Part shown: one piece after another, positions 33,803-42,496 of the stretch
How the letters are laid out: each line of letters begins with the position of its first letter
Position numbering within the stretch: position 1 is the first letter of the stretch
DNA from: Rubrivivax sp.
Lineage (GTDB): Bacteria > Pseudomonadota > Gammaproteobacteria > Burkholderiales > Burkholderiaceae_C
Assembly (NCBI GenBank): GCA_030653385.1
Contig: JAURZM010000009.1
Coordinates: 1-64,000 of the forward strand
Reading direction: 5' to 3'
DNA length: 64,000 nt
Notes under the pieces: model-generated
What the model was told of the DNA's origin: nothing
Databases searched by the model: none
The model's input: the letters and a program-made list of their open reading frames with translations, nothing else
Program-made: the position numbers and the translations under genes

Positions 33803-36187
33803 ATGGGGTCGCATGTGCCAGCAGTGGACCGCCAGGTCGCCGGGCTGCTGCTGGCCTACCTGGCGTTCATCGTCTACGGCAGCCTGGCGCCGCTGAACTG
33901 GGAAGCGCAGCCGCTCTCGCAGGCCTGGCAGGCTTTCCTGGCACTGGAAGGGCCGCGCTGGCGGGGTTACAGCCGGGTCGACATTGCCGTCAACACGCTG
34001 TTGCTGGTGCCGCTGTCCTTCGGGCTGGCTTATGCCGTGGCGCATGCCGGGCTGGGCACCGGCGCGCGCTGGCTGGGCTGGTTCTTGATCTGGCCACTGG
34101 TGGCTTGCCTGTCGGTGGCGGTGGAGTTTTCGCAGGTTTTCTTTCCGCCGCGCGACCCGTCGTGGACCGACGTGGTGGCGCAGTGGACCGGCTCGGCGCT
34201 GGGCTTGCTGCTGTACGCGGCCTTCGGCGCACGGGTGCGCCGGCAGCACCTGGGCATTTCGCAGGCGCGGGGCCTGGGCGAACGCAGCCACCGCTGGCTG
34301 GGCATCTACCTTTTCCTGCTGCTGGCCTACAACCTGATGCCGCTGGACCTGACGGTGAGCCCGGTGGAGCTGTACCGCAAGTGGCGCGATGGGCGGGTGC
34401 TGCTGCTGCCCTTCGTGAACGCCAGCCCGGCCGACCCGCAATGGTGGTACGAGCTCTTCAGCGATGTGGCGCTGTGGGTGCCGGTGGGCCTGATGTGGTG
34501 CCTGGACGGCCGTCAGCGCAGCCTGGGCCAGGTGCTGCGCCTGGGCTTGTTGTGCGCGGCGGCGCTGGAAGTGGCGCAGCTGTTTGTGCTGTCACGTGTG
34601 ACCGACAGCACCGACGTGCTGCTGGCTGGCGTGGGCGTGGTGCTGGGTGCAGCCGCCTTGCCGTGGTTGCGGCGGATGCGGGCGGCCGACCCGGCACGGC
34701 AGGCGCTGGTGATGCAGCTGGCTTTCGGGGTTTGGGTGCTCACGGCCACCGTGGCCTTGTGGCTGCCCTTCAACTTCAGCTTCGATGGTTTTGGCATGGC
34801 CAGCGTGGTCGAAGCCACGACGCGGGTGCCGTTTCGCACCTACCTGTTCCGCGGCGAGTTTGCGGCGCTCAGCGAGATCCTGCGCAAGCTGCTGGTTTTC
34901 CTGCCCGGTGGCCTGCTGCTGGGGGCGTGGACGGTTCACCAGCGGGCAGGCCGGCCCTGGCGCTGGCTGCTGCCAGCTTTTGTGCTGGCCTTGGTGCTGG
35001 AAGCCGGGCAATTGCTGCTGCCCGGCAAGGTGCCCGATCTGACCGACGCGCTGCTGGGCTGCCTGGGCGCCTGGTTCGGCTGGCGCCTGGCCCGGGCGGG
35101 GTCGGGGATGCTGAAGGCGGCTGACCCCGTCGACCACAGCAAGGTCTTGGCTCCCTCTCCCGCCCGGCGAGAGAGGGAGCTTGTTCATGGCTACCTGCCC
35201 CAGGCATTGCTGGTCGCTGGACTGGCAGTTGCGCTGTGGCTGCTGAGCCGTCTGCCCGGTGTGCCCTACAACGTGGCCAAGCTCATGCCGGCAGGCGGGG
35301 CGGGTGTGGCCGCAGCCATCGGCCTGGCCCTGGTGGCTTGGTGGATGCTGGCCGTGCCGCTGGGCATGTTCGACTCGGTGCTGGCAGGCACAGCCAAGGC
35401 GGCGGGCGCGGGTCGCCGCCGACGGCTGCTCTGGCCGGCGCTTTTGCTGGGCCATGCAGTGATCAGTTTCGCGGTGCTGCGCGCCGCCGTGCCGCTGCAG
35501 ATGCTCCACAAGGTCGTGGGCACACCCGTGCTGGGGCTGGGCGGCCCCTGGGAAGACCTGGTGCGTTACGTGGCGCTGCACTTGTGCATCCTGCTGCCGC
35601 TGCTGGGCGGTGCACTGCTGGTGCGCACGCTGCTGCGGCCCGCCACCTTGCCCGACCTGCTGCTGTGGGGCTTTGTCGCCGCCTTCCTGTTCTGGCCGTT
35701 GCACTGGGTGGTGGTGGACCAGGCCGGCACCGACAACCTGGTCGAATTGATGCAAGGCGGTGGCAGCCTGGGCAGCAGCCTGGCCCTGGCCACGGGCTGG
35801 CTGCTGGTGGCCACGGCGGGCAGCGCGCTGGCCGCGGCCTGCATGGCGGCCGGCCTGGCCCGCGCGCGCCGCTGGCAACTGCTGGCCCTGGCCGGGGTCA
35901 GCCTGGCGCTGGCGCCGGTGTTGTACGGGGCCGGGCTGGAAGACCTGCTGCTGAAGTACGAACGGGGGTTTTCGGCGCTGCAGTTCATCGTCAGCGCCAA
36001 CCGGGACGCCTATGCCACGGGCCCCGAACTGGCGGCCCGGGCCGCCGCGGTGCTGCTGCTGCAGGTGCTGTCCGTGGCAATGTTGCAGGCGTGGCACTGG
36101 CACCGGCCGGGCCCGGCGGCGCCGGGGCCAAAGCAGCCGCCTAGAATCACGGGTTCCGCCCGAGATTTCTCCGGGCCCGTTTCCTGA
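33803..36187 (+). CDS. VanZ family protein with three VanZ-like modules
   Basis: A 794-residue integral membrane protein. Three successive modules share the VanZ pattern: VEFSQVFFPPRDPSWTDVVA (about residue 108), LEVAQLFVLSRVTDSTDVLL (about 255) and LEAGQLLLPGKVPDLTDALL (about 398). Each has several membrane helices and a Glu..Gln..Asp..Asp signature. A further hydrophobic region of about 300 residues follows. VanZ itself gives low-level teicoplanin resistance, but the function of the family is unknown. VanZ-domain proteins also occur in exosortase-type loci. At bases 35150-35180 the coding region contains a repeat hairpin, without breaking the frame. It lies 12 bases upstream of yajC. Confidence 0.85.
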   Translation: MGSHVPAVDRQVAGLLLAYLAFIVYGSLAPLNWEAQPLSQAWQAFLALEGPRWRGYSRVDIAVNTLLLVPLSFGLAYAVAHAGLGTGARWLGWFLIWPLVACLSVAVEFSQVFFPPRDPSWTDVVAQWTGSALGLLLYAAFGARVRRQHLGISQARGLGERSHRWLGIYLFLLLAYNLMPLDLTVSPVELYRKWRDGRVLLLPFVNASPADPQWWYELFSDVALWVPVGLMWCLDGRQRSLGQVLRLGLLCAAALEVAQLFVLSRVTDSTDVLLAGVGVVLGAAALPWLRRMRAADPARQALVMQLAFGVWVLTATVALWLPFNFSFDGFGMASVVEATTRVPFRTYLFRGEFAALSEILRKLLVFLPGGLLLGAWTVHQRAGRPWRWLLPAFVLALVLEAGQLLLPGKVPDLTDALLGCLGAWFGWRLARAGSGMLKAADPVDHSKVLAPSPARRERELVHGYLPQALLVAGLAVALWLLSRLPGVPYNVAKLMPAGGAGVAAAIGLALVAWWMLAVPLGMFDSVLAGTAKAAGAGRRRRLLWPALLLGHAVISFAVLRAAVPLQMLHKVVGTPVLGLGGPWEDLVRYVALHLCILLPLLGGALLVRTLLRPATLPDLLLWGFVAAFLFWPLHWVVVDQAGTDNLVELMQGGGSLGSSLALATGWLLVATAGSALAAACMAAGLARARRWQLLALAGVSLALAPVLYGAGLEDLLLKYERGFSALQFIVSANRDAYATGPELAARAAAVLLLQVLSVAMLQAWHWHRPGPAAPGPKQPPRITGSARDFSGPVS
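35150..35180. repeat. GCTCCCTCTC-type palindromic hairpin inside the VanZ gene
   Basis: Bases 35150-35159 pair perfectly with 35171-35180 over ten bases around an eleven-base loop. The element is in frame and is translated as part of APSPARRERELV, a charged stretch in a linker between hydrophobic regions, unlike neighbouring protein. It is very similar to the copy at 48070 and related to 33332. The sequence looks inserted into a tolerant site. Confidence 0.7.
36142..36147 (+). promoter_or_regulatory. Possible -10 box upstream of yajC-secD-secF
   Basis: TAGAAT followed by CACGGG lies 53 bases before the yajC GTG, within the VanZ 3-prime end. Very similar TA-A-AAT boxes precede pgk, pyk and fba in this window. 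A -35 element is not clear. Only the shared pattern supports it. Confidence 0.35.
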
Positions 36188-36199
36188 GGACCGCGCATC

Positions 36200-36532
36200 G
36201 TGTTCATCTCTCAAGCTTTTGCCCAGACCGCCCCTGCTGCCGCCAGCGGCGGTGGTGCCGAATCCACGCTGTTCAGCCTGCTGCCGCTGGTGCTGATGTT
36301 CGTGGTGCTGTACTTCATCATGATCCGCCCGCAGATGAAGAAGCAGAAAGAACACAAGGCCATGATCGAGGCCATCGCCAAGGGCGACGAAGTCATCATC
36401 GCCGGCGGGGTGATGGGCCGGGTGGCCAAGATGGGCGACAGCTACCTGCACATCGAGGTGGCCAACAACGTGGAACTGCAGGTGCAGCGCGCCGCCGTGG
36501 TGCAAGTGCTGCCCAAGGGCACGTTCAAGTAA
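36200..36532 (+). CDS. yajC: Preprotein translocase subunit YajC
   Basis: The 110-residue protein has one N-terminal membrane helix (LPLVLMFVVLYFIMIRPQMKK), then a small cytoplasmic domain with KGDEVIIAGGVMGRVAKM, the YajC signature. YajC joins SecD and SecF as an accessory of the SecYEG translocon. It starts with GTG at 36200. secD follows after 62 bases. Gene order yajC-secD-secF is standard; tgt and queA, which often precede it in other bacteria, are replaced by the VanZ gene here. Confidence 0.96.
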   Translation: MFISQAFAQTAPAAASGGGAESTLFSLLPLVLMFVVLYFIMIRPQMKKQKEHKAMIEAIAKGDEVIIAGGVMGRVAKMGDSYLHIEVANNVELQVQRAAVVQVLPKGTFK

Positions 36533-36594
36533 TTCGCGGGCCCGGCGTCTGATGCGGCCCTGGCCGCCAGCGCGGGCCGGCCAAGGAACATTCG

Positions 36595-38469
36595 ATGAAC
36601 CGCTACCCCTGGTGGAAGTACGCGATCCTCGGCTTTGCGCTGGTGGTCGGGTTGCTGTACACGGTACCCAACTTCTACGGCGAGGCGCCGGCCGTGCAGG
36701 TCTCGGGTGGCAAGGCCACCGTCAAGGTCGACGCCGGCCTGATCCCGCGGGTGCAGGAAGCGCTGACGGCGGCCCAGATCAATGCCGACTTCGTGCAGTT
36801 CGACGGCAACTCGGTGCGCGCACGTTTTGCCGACACCGACACGCAGATCAAGGCCAAGGACGCCATTTCCAGGGCCCTGAACCCCGATGCCGCAGAACCG
36901 CGCTACATCGTGGCGCTGAACCTGGTGTCGCGTTCGCCCGAATGGATGGCCAAGGTGCGGGCCCTGCCCATGTACCTGGGGCTGGACCTGCGCGGCGGCG
37001 TGCACTTCCTCTTCCAGGTGGACATGCGCGCAGCGCTGAAGCAGCAGGTGGACACCTACGGCAGCGACGCCCGCAACGCCTTGCGCGAAAAGCGCGTGCG
37101 TTTTGCCGGCATCACCCGCGAAGCCGACGGCCTGACGGTGAACCTGCCCGACGCCACGGTGGCCAACACCGCACGCGAATTGCTGGTCGACCGCCTGCCT
37201 TCGATGCAGTGGACGGTGCAGTCGGCGACCGAAGGCGCGCTGCTGGTGGGCAAGCTGTCGCAGGCGGCGATTGCCGAGATCGGCAAGCAGGCGCTGCTGC
37301 AGAACATCGAAACCCTGCACAAGCGGGTGAATGAACTGGGTGTGGCCGAGCCGGTCATCCAGCAACAGGGCCTGGACCGCGTGGTGGTGCAGCTGCCCGG
37401 TGTGCAGGACCCGGCACGGGCCAAGGACATTTTGGGCCGCACCGCCACGCTGCAGTTCCGCCTGGTGGAAACCGACAGCGGCGCCGCGGCAGAAACCGTG
37501 CCGCAACGCCTGTCGGTGGGCGAAACCACGCCGCGCACCGTGGGCCTGAAACGCGATGTCATCGCCACCGGCGAGCAGCTCAAACAAGCCAACGCCACCA
37601 TCGACCAGGACCAGCGCCCGGCCGTCAGCGTGCGGCTGGACGACGTGGCCGGCCGCAGCATGCGCACCGCCACGCGCGAGAACCTGGGCAAGCCCATGGC
37701 CATCGTGTTGTACGAAAAGGGCAAGGGCGAAGCGATCAGCGTCGCCACCATCCAGGGCGAGTTCGGCACCGACTTCCAGATCACCGGCAACTTCACGCCG
37801 CAGGAAACCGCCGACATGGCGCTGCTCACGCGTGCCGGCGCATTGGCCGCGCCGATGGAGATCATCGAAGAGCGCACCATCGGCCCCAGCCTGGGTGCGG
37901 AAAACATCCAGCAGGGTTTCGACAGCGTGCTCTACGGTTTCATCGCCATCGCGGTGTTCATGTGCGGCTACTACCTGCTCTTCGGTGTGTTCAGCACCGT
38001 GGCGCTGGCCTTCAACCTGCTGTGCCTGGTGGCGGTGCTGTCGATGCTGCAGGCCACGCTCACGCTGCCCGGCATGGCGGCCATTGCGCTGACGCTGGGC
38101 ATGGCCATCGACGCCAACGTGCTGATCAACGAACGGGTGCGGGAAGAACTGCGCAACGGCGCCTCACCGCAGGTGGCCATCGACACCGGTTACGAAAAGG
38201 CCTGGGGCACGATCCTGGACTCCAACGTCACGACGCTGATTGCCGGCGTGGCGCTGCTGGCCTTCGGCTCGGGGCCGGTGCGCGGCTTCGCGGTGGTGCA
38301 CTGCCTGGGCATCCTGACCAGCATGTTCTCGGCCGTGGTGTTTTCACGTGGCCTGGTGAACTTGTGGTACGGGCGCCAGAAGCGCCTGAAGTCGGTGTCC
38401 ATCGGCCAGGTCTGGCGGCCCGATGGTGGCAAGACCAGCCGCGCCGTGAGCGACGAAGCCCAAGCCTGA
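36595..38469 (+). CDS. secD: Protein translocase subunit SecD
   Basis: A 624-residue RND-type membrane protein that uses the proton gradient to help pull exported proteins through SecYEG. It has an N-terminal helix, a large periplasmic P1 domain starting with LGLDLRGGVHFLFQVD, and six C-terminal helices including AIALTLGMAIDANVLINERV with the conserved Asp. Length and motifs are typical. It is followed by secF after 16 bases. Confidence 0.97.
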   Translation: MNRYPWWKYAILGFALVVGLLYTVPNFYGEAPAVQVSGGKATVKVDAGLIPRVQEALTAAQINADFVQFDGNSVRARFADTDTQIKAKDAISRALNPDAAEPRYIVALNLVSRSPEWMAKVRALPMYLGLDLRGGVHFLFQVDMRAALKQQVDTYGSDARNALREKRVRFAGITREADGLTVNLPDATVANTARELLVDRLPSMQWTVQSATEGALLVGKLSQAAIAEIGKQALLQNIETLHKRVNELGVAEPVIQQQGLDRVVVQLPGVQDPARAKDILGRTATLQFRLVETDSGAAAETVPQRLSVGETTPRTVGLKRDVIATGEQLKQANATIDQDQRPAVSVRLDDVAGRSMRTATRENLGKPMAIVLYEKGKGEAISVATIQGEFGTDFQITGNFTPQETADMALLTRAGALAAPMEIIEERTIGPSLGAENIQQGFDSVLYGFIAIAVFMCGYYLLFGVFSTVALAFNLLCLVAVLSMLQATLTLPGMAAIALTLGMAIDANVLINERVREELRNGASPQVAIDTGYEKAWGTILDSNVTTLIAGVALLAFGSGPVRGFAVVHCLGILTSMFSAVVFSRGLVNLWYGRQKRLKSVSIGQVWRPDGGKTSRAVSDEAQA

Positions 38470-38485
38470 GCGGAGAACAGACACC

Positions 38486-39520
38486 ATGGAATTCTTCCGC
38501 TTCAAGAAAGACATCCCGTTCATGCGCCACGTGCTGGTGCTGAACGTCATCTCTTTCCTCACCTTTGCGCTGGCGGTCTACTTTCTGGCCACGCGTGGCC
38601 TGAATCCGTCGATCGAATTCACTGGCGGCACCTTGCTGGAAGTGGAATACGCACAGACGGCCGACATCAACAAAACCCGCGGCACGGTCGAGGCCATGGG
38701 CTTCGGCGAAGTGCAGGTGCAGAAGTTCGGCACCTCGCGTGACGTGCTCATTCGCCTGCCGGTGCGCGGCGACGTCAAGCAGACCGAAGTCTCGACCCTG
38801 GTGTTTGCCCAGCTGTGCAAGGCCGAAAGTGGCACCGTGGGCACCAAGCAATACACCACGCCCCAGGGCGAACAGGTCAGCCGGCCCAGCTGCACGGTAG
38901 CCGACGGCAGCGAGCCGCTGCTGCTGACCCGCACCGAAGCCGTGGGTGCGTCGGTGGGCGAAGAGCTCTACACCAATGGCGCGCTGGCCTTGACCGTCAC
39001 GGTGCTGGGCATCATGGCCTACTTGGCGATCCGCTTCGAGTGGAAGTTTGCGGTGGCCGGCATCGTGGCCAACCTGCACGACGTGGTCATCATCCTGGGG
39101 TTCTTCGCCTACTTCCAGTGGGAGTTTTCGCTGGCCGTGCTGGCGGCCATCCTGGCGGTGCTGGGTTATTCGGTCAACGAGTCGGTGGTCATCTTCGACC
39201 GTGTGCGCGAAACCTTCCGCAAGTTCCGCAAGCTGAGCTCTTCGCAGGTCATGGACAGCGCCATCACCAGCACCATCAGCCGCACCGTCATCACCCACGG
39301 CAGCACGCAGATGATGGTGCTGAGCATGTTGATCTTCGGCGGCCCCACGCTGCACCACTTTGCGGTGGCGCTGACCATCGGCATCCTGTTCGGCATCTAC
39401 TCGTCGATCTTCGTGGCGGCCGGCATTGCCTTGCGCCTGGGTGTCAAGCGCGAGGACCTGATCAAGGTAGGGGCCAAAGACGGTGACCCGAACGATCCGA
39501 ACGCCGGGGCGGTGGTGTAG
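38486..39520 (+). CDS. secF: Protein translocase subunit SecF
   Basis: The 344-residue partner of SecD. The first helix is followed by LNPSIEFTGGTLLEV, the characteristic SecF motif, and the membrane part contains LGYSVNESVVIFDRVRE and the family's C-terminal helices. It forms a complex with SecD and YajC. The stop is followed by a weak hairpin, CCGGA/TCCGG at 39527-39543, and a TTTT run, which may attenuate transcription into the DUF1631 gene. Confidence 0.97.
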   Translation: MEFFRFKKDIPFMRHVLVLNVISFLTFALAVYFLATRGLNPSIEFTGGTLLEVEYAQTADINKTRGTVEAMGFGEVQVQKFGTSRDVLIRLPVRGDVKQTEVSTLVFAQLCKAESGTVGTKQYTTPQGEQVSRPSCTVADGSEPLLLTRTEAVGASVGEELYTNGALALTVTVLGIMAYLAIRFEWKFAVAGIVANLHDVVIILGFFAYFQWEFSLAVLAAILAVLGYSVNESVVIFDRVRETFRKFRKLSSSQVMDSAITSTISRTVITHGSTQMMVLSMLIFGGPTLHHFAVALTIGILFGIYSSIFVAAGIALRLGVKREDLIKVGAKDGDPNDPNAGAVV

Positions 39521-39561
39521 AGTGGTCCGGATTCACACTCCGGTTTTCCGCACCTCCTGAC

Positions 39562-41952
39562 ATGGCCACCAGCGCCTCGCCCGACTCGATTGCCGGCCAG
39601 GCGCGGCGGCTGTACACCGAAGAGCTGGTCAAGGGCTTGACGGGTTTGGTGCAGTCGGTCATCGACGGCGCGCGCGCGCTGCTGGACAAACCTTCGGAAC
39701 ACATGGTGTTCCAACGCCGCCGAGACCTGGTGCAGGGCCTGATGCAAGGTGCCCAGGGCTGGCACCGCGGCATGGTGGTGGGCCTGCGCAAGGTGCTGCA
39801 GCACGGGGTGTCGGCATCGGGCCCCGGCGACCTGCCACCGCCGGGCAGCGGCCGCGACGCACTGACGCTGGTGCCCGACGACACGATCGAGCTCGAAATC
39901 GTCACCTCGCGCCTGGCGCTGGCCGTGATGGACCGCGCCTCGTGGGAATTTGCCGACTTGCGCTCGCGCGTCGCCCACCTCGAAGGCCGGACCGAGCTCG
40001 ACCCGCACGACATGCTGCGGGCCCACGTGCTGTCACGCATCACCTTCGACGCCTGGCGCGCGGCCGGCCTGAACCTGGAAGGCTGGCGCGAGATGCAGCC
40101 CATCCTGCACGACGAGATTGCCGTGCTGGTTGAAGAGGCCTACCACGAGACCAACCGCTGGCTGATGGAGCAGAAGGTGCTGCCCGAAGTCGACCTGCGG
40201 CCTTTCATCCGGCGTTCACGCACCCACCCCAATGCGCACATGGGCTGGTCCGGGCCGGGCAGCAGCTTTGCCGGTGACGGCGCTTCGTCGGCCGCCATGG
40301 GCCTGGGTGCACCTTCCGAATACCCCAGCTCGGCCGGTTTTGCCGGCCCAGGGCGGGGCGGTGGCTGGGCCGGTGGCGGGCACTCGGGCGGCCGCGGCAA
40401 CGTGGGCGAAGAGACCCGCATGATGACGCGCGCAGCGCCGCTGGCACGCAGCCGCGAACACGCCGAAGCGGTGCTGGGCCGGCTGAACCGGCTCATCGGC
40501 CGCCATGTGCCGCAGTTCGGCAGTTCCACCCGTTCGCAGCCGCTGCAGCAACCTGGCCCCGCCTTGTCGGCCGGGCTGGCGCGGGCCATCGATTCGGCCG
40601 AGCAAGGCATCCGCCAGCGCCTGGCGCCCACCACGCAGCGTGGCGAGCCGCCGGTCACCACGCCGGTGCTGCTGGAAGAACTGCACCAGCGCAAGCAGGT
40701 GCTGAAAAAGGCGGCGGCTTCGCCCGAAGAGCGCGCCACCATCGAGATCGTCGCGTTGCTGTTCCAGAGCATCCTGACCGAAGACCGCATCCCGGCCGCG
40801 GTGCGGGTGTGGTTTGCGCGCCTGCAGATGCCGGTGCTGCGTGTGGCCGTCACCGAGCCCGATTTCTTCGCCACCATCGACCACCCGGCGCGCCGCCTGA
40901 TCGACCGTATGGGCGCCTGCGTGATGGGTTTCGACAGCGCCGCCAGCGGCGTCGGCGCGGCACTGGAAAAAGAGATCAAACGCATCGTGCAGGTCGTCGA
41001 GGCCTACCCCGACACCGGCCGGCGTGTGTTCCAGACCGTGCTGATCGAGTTCGAGAAGTTCCTGGAGCACTACTTCAAGAACGAAAACGAGATCACCAAG
41101 CGGGGTGTCTCGCTGGCCCAGCAGGTGGAACAGCGCGAGACGCTGGCCATCCAGTACACGATCGAACTGCGCCGCATGCTCAACGAAGTGCCGGTGCAGG
41201 AAGGGGTGCGCCAGTTCCTGTTCCACGTCTGGGCCGACGTGCTGGCCACCACCGCCGTGCGCTACAGCGCCCAGGGTGAACAGACCCGGGCCATGAAACG
41301 GGCCGCGGCCGACCTGATCTGGAGCGCCAGTGCCAAGGTCACGCGCGAAGAGCGGGCCGAGGTCATCCGCCGCCTGCCGCTGCTGCTGAAGAGCCTGCGT
41401 GAGGGCATGCTCTCGGCCGGCATGGACAGCGCCAAGCAGGACGAACACATCCAGCAGCTGAACAATTCGCTGGCCGCGGCTTTCACGGCCAAGGCGGCGG
41501 TCATTCCCGACGAGCGCCTGCGCGAACTGATGGAGCAGCTGGAAACGCTGGAAGAGCTGCTGCCCGACGCCGCCGATGTCGAAATCGACGAGAGCATGGT
41601 GCTCGACCTGTCGGGCCACCAGAGCAGCGAACTCGAAGTGGTGCTCGAAGGCGGCAGCATGCCCACCCCGGCCATGGTGGCCTGGGCGCGTGAACTGCAA
41701 GTGGGCAGCTGGTACATGCTGGACCGCGGCGGCCACACCGAACCTGTGCAGCTGACCTGGCACGGCCTGCGCAAGCAGCTGAGCCTGTTTGTCACGCCGC
41801 AAGGGCGTTGTGTGCTGTTCCAGCAGCACCGCCTGGCGTCTTACCTGCAGGCCGGCTTGATCGTGCCGGCACAGGACGAAGCCCTGACCGTGCGTGCCAC
41901 GCGCAGCGCGCTGGCCAAGCTGGACGTGGACGCGTCCCGACTGCTCAGCTAG
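39562..41952 (+). CDS. DUF1631 family protein
   Basis: A 796-residue soluble protein, mostly helical, matching the length and layout of DUF1631 proteins of proteobacteria. Recognisable parts include LTSRLALAVMDRASWEFADL-like helices near residue 115, a Gly-rich low-complexity linker (about residues 230-290), the conserved QVVEAYPDTGRRVFQTVLIE region and a C-terminal beta-rich domain (LGSWYMLDR-like) that may be PilZ-like. Function is unknown to me; homologues are linked to cyclic-di-GMP and motility. Its stop TAG overlaps the smg stop on the other strand. Confidence 0.85.
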   Translation: MATSASPDSIAGQARRLYTEELVKGLTGLVQSVIDGARALLDKPSEHMVFQRRRDLVQGLMQGAQGWHRGMVVGLRKVLQHGVSASGPGDLPPPGSGRDALTLVPDDTIELEIVTSRLALAVMDRASWEFADLRSRVAHLEGRTELDPHDMLRAHVLSRITFDAWRAAGLNLEGWREMQPILHDEIAVLVEEAYHETNRWLMEQKVLPEVDLRPFIRRSRTHPNAHMGWSGPGSSFAGDGASSAAMGLGAPSEYPSSAGFAGPGRGGGWAGGGHSGGRGNVGEETRMMTRAAPLARSREHAEAVLGRLNRLIGRHVPQFGSSTRSQPLQQPGPALSAGLARAIDSAEQGIRQRLAPTTQRGEPPVTTPVLLEELHQRKQVLKKAAASPEERATIEIVALLFQSILTEDRIPAAVRVWFARLQMPVLRVAVTEPDFFATIDHPARRLIDRMGACVMGFDSAASGVGAALEKEIKRIVQVVEAYPDTGRRVFQTVLIEFEKFLEHYFKNENEITKRGVSLAQQVEQRETLAIQYTIELRRMLNEVPVQEGVRQFLFHVWADVLATTAVRYSAQGEQTRAMKRAAADLIWSASAKVTREERAEVIRRLPLLLKSLREGMLSAGMDSAKQDEHIQQLNNSLAAAFTAKAAVIPDERLRELMEQLETLEELLPDAADVEIDESMVLDLSGHQSSELEVVLEGGSMPTPAMVAWARELQVGSWYMLDRGGHTEPVQLTWHGLRKQLSLFVTPQGRCVLFQQHRLASYLQAGLIVPAQDEALTVRATRSALAKLDVDASRLLS

Positions 41953-42401
41953 TGGATCAGCCGGTCTTCTGAGTCGACGAAGAGTTCGTCCAGGATCAGC
42001 GCGTCGGGTTCTTCGCCCAGGCTCCAGAAGACCATCAGCACGATGATCTTCAGGTCTTCCAGGTCCATCGGGCCGTTGCCGACGGCCAAGGCGCGGTCGA
42101 TGACCATCTCGCGCATGGCAGCTGACAGCACGCCGGCCGAACCCAGGAAGGTGATGAAACCCAGCGACTCTTCGCCCAGGATCTCGCGTTCCTGGTCGGT
42201 GTAGATGCGGATGCTGCCTTGCACCGGGCTGCCGGTGCAGCTTTCGGCGCTGCTGGCCAGGCCGTCCAGCCAGCGCAGGGCGTCCTGGATCTCTTCGGCT
42301 TCGAAGCCCACTGCGCTGAGCTTGCGCTTGAGCTGCTTGGGCTCAGGGCAGGCATCGGGCCGCCAGTAGTTTTCGTAAAGGTAGACCAGCACATCGAACA
42401 T
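41949..42401 (-). CDS. smg: Smg family protein (DUF494)
   Basis: The 150-residue product starts MFDVLVYLYENYWRPDACP, the typical Smg N-terminus, with LSAVGFEAEEIQDALRWLDGL in the middle and LEDLKIIVLMVFWSLG near the end. It lies next to dprA, the standard arrangement. Its function is not well established. The frame is open upstream, but ATG 42401 gives the family length. A TATAGT box lies only six bases before that ATG, so the message might have a very short or no leader. Confidence 0.95.
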   Translation of the reverse strand: MFDVLVYLYENYWRPDACPEPKQLKRKLSAVGFEAEEIQDALRWLDGLASSAESCTGSPVQGSIRIYTDQEREILGEESLGFITFLGSAGVLSAAMREMVIDRALAVGNGPMDLEDLKIIVLMVFWSLGEEPDALILDELFVDSEDRLIH

Positions 42402-42496
42402 CGACCCACTATACCCGAGGGTCCGACGGTGTCCTGCCGGGTGCAAAAGGGGTCGACAGGTGAAGGGTGTGAGCGTGCGCACACTGTCTGGATGCG

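Noticed and set aside
35150..35180. Frameshift or pseudogene in the VanZ gene at the repeat
   Set aside because: The frame continues through the hairpin and into conserved hydrophobic sequence on both sides.
34592..36505. 637-codon minus-strand frame opposite the VanZ gene
   Set aside because: Composition is dominated by His, Gln and Arg repeats and there is no start context; the plus-strand protein has consistent membrane helices.
39527..39547. Strong terminator after secF
   Set aside because: The stem is only five pairs (CCGGA/TCCGG) although TTTT follows; too weak to list as a terminator feature.
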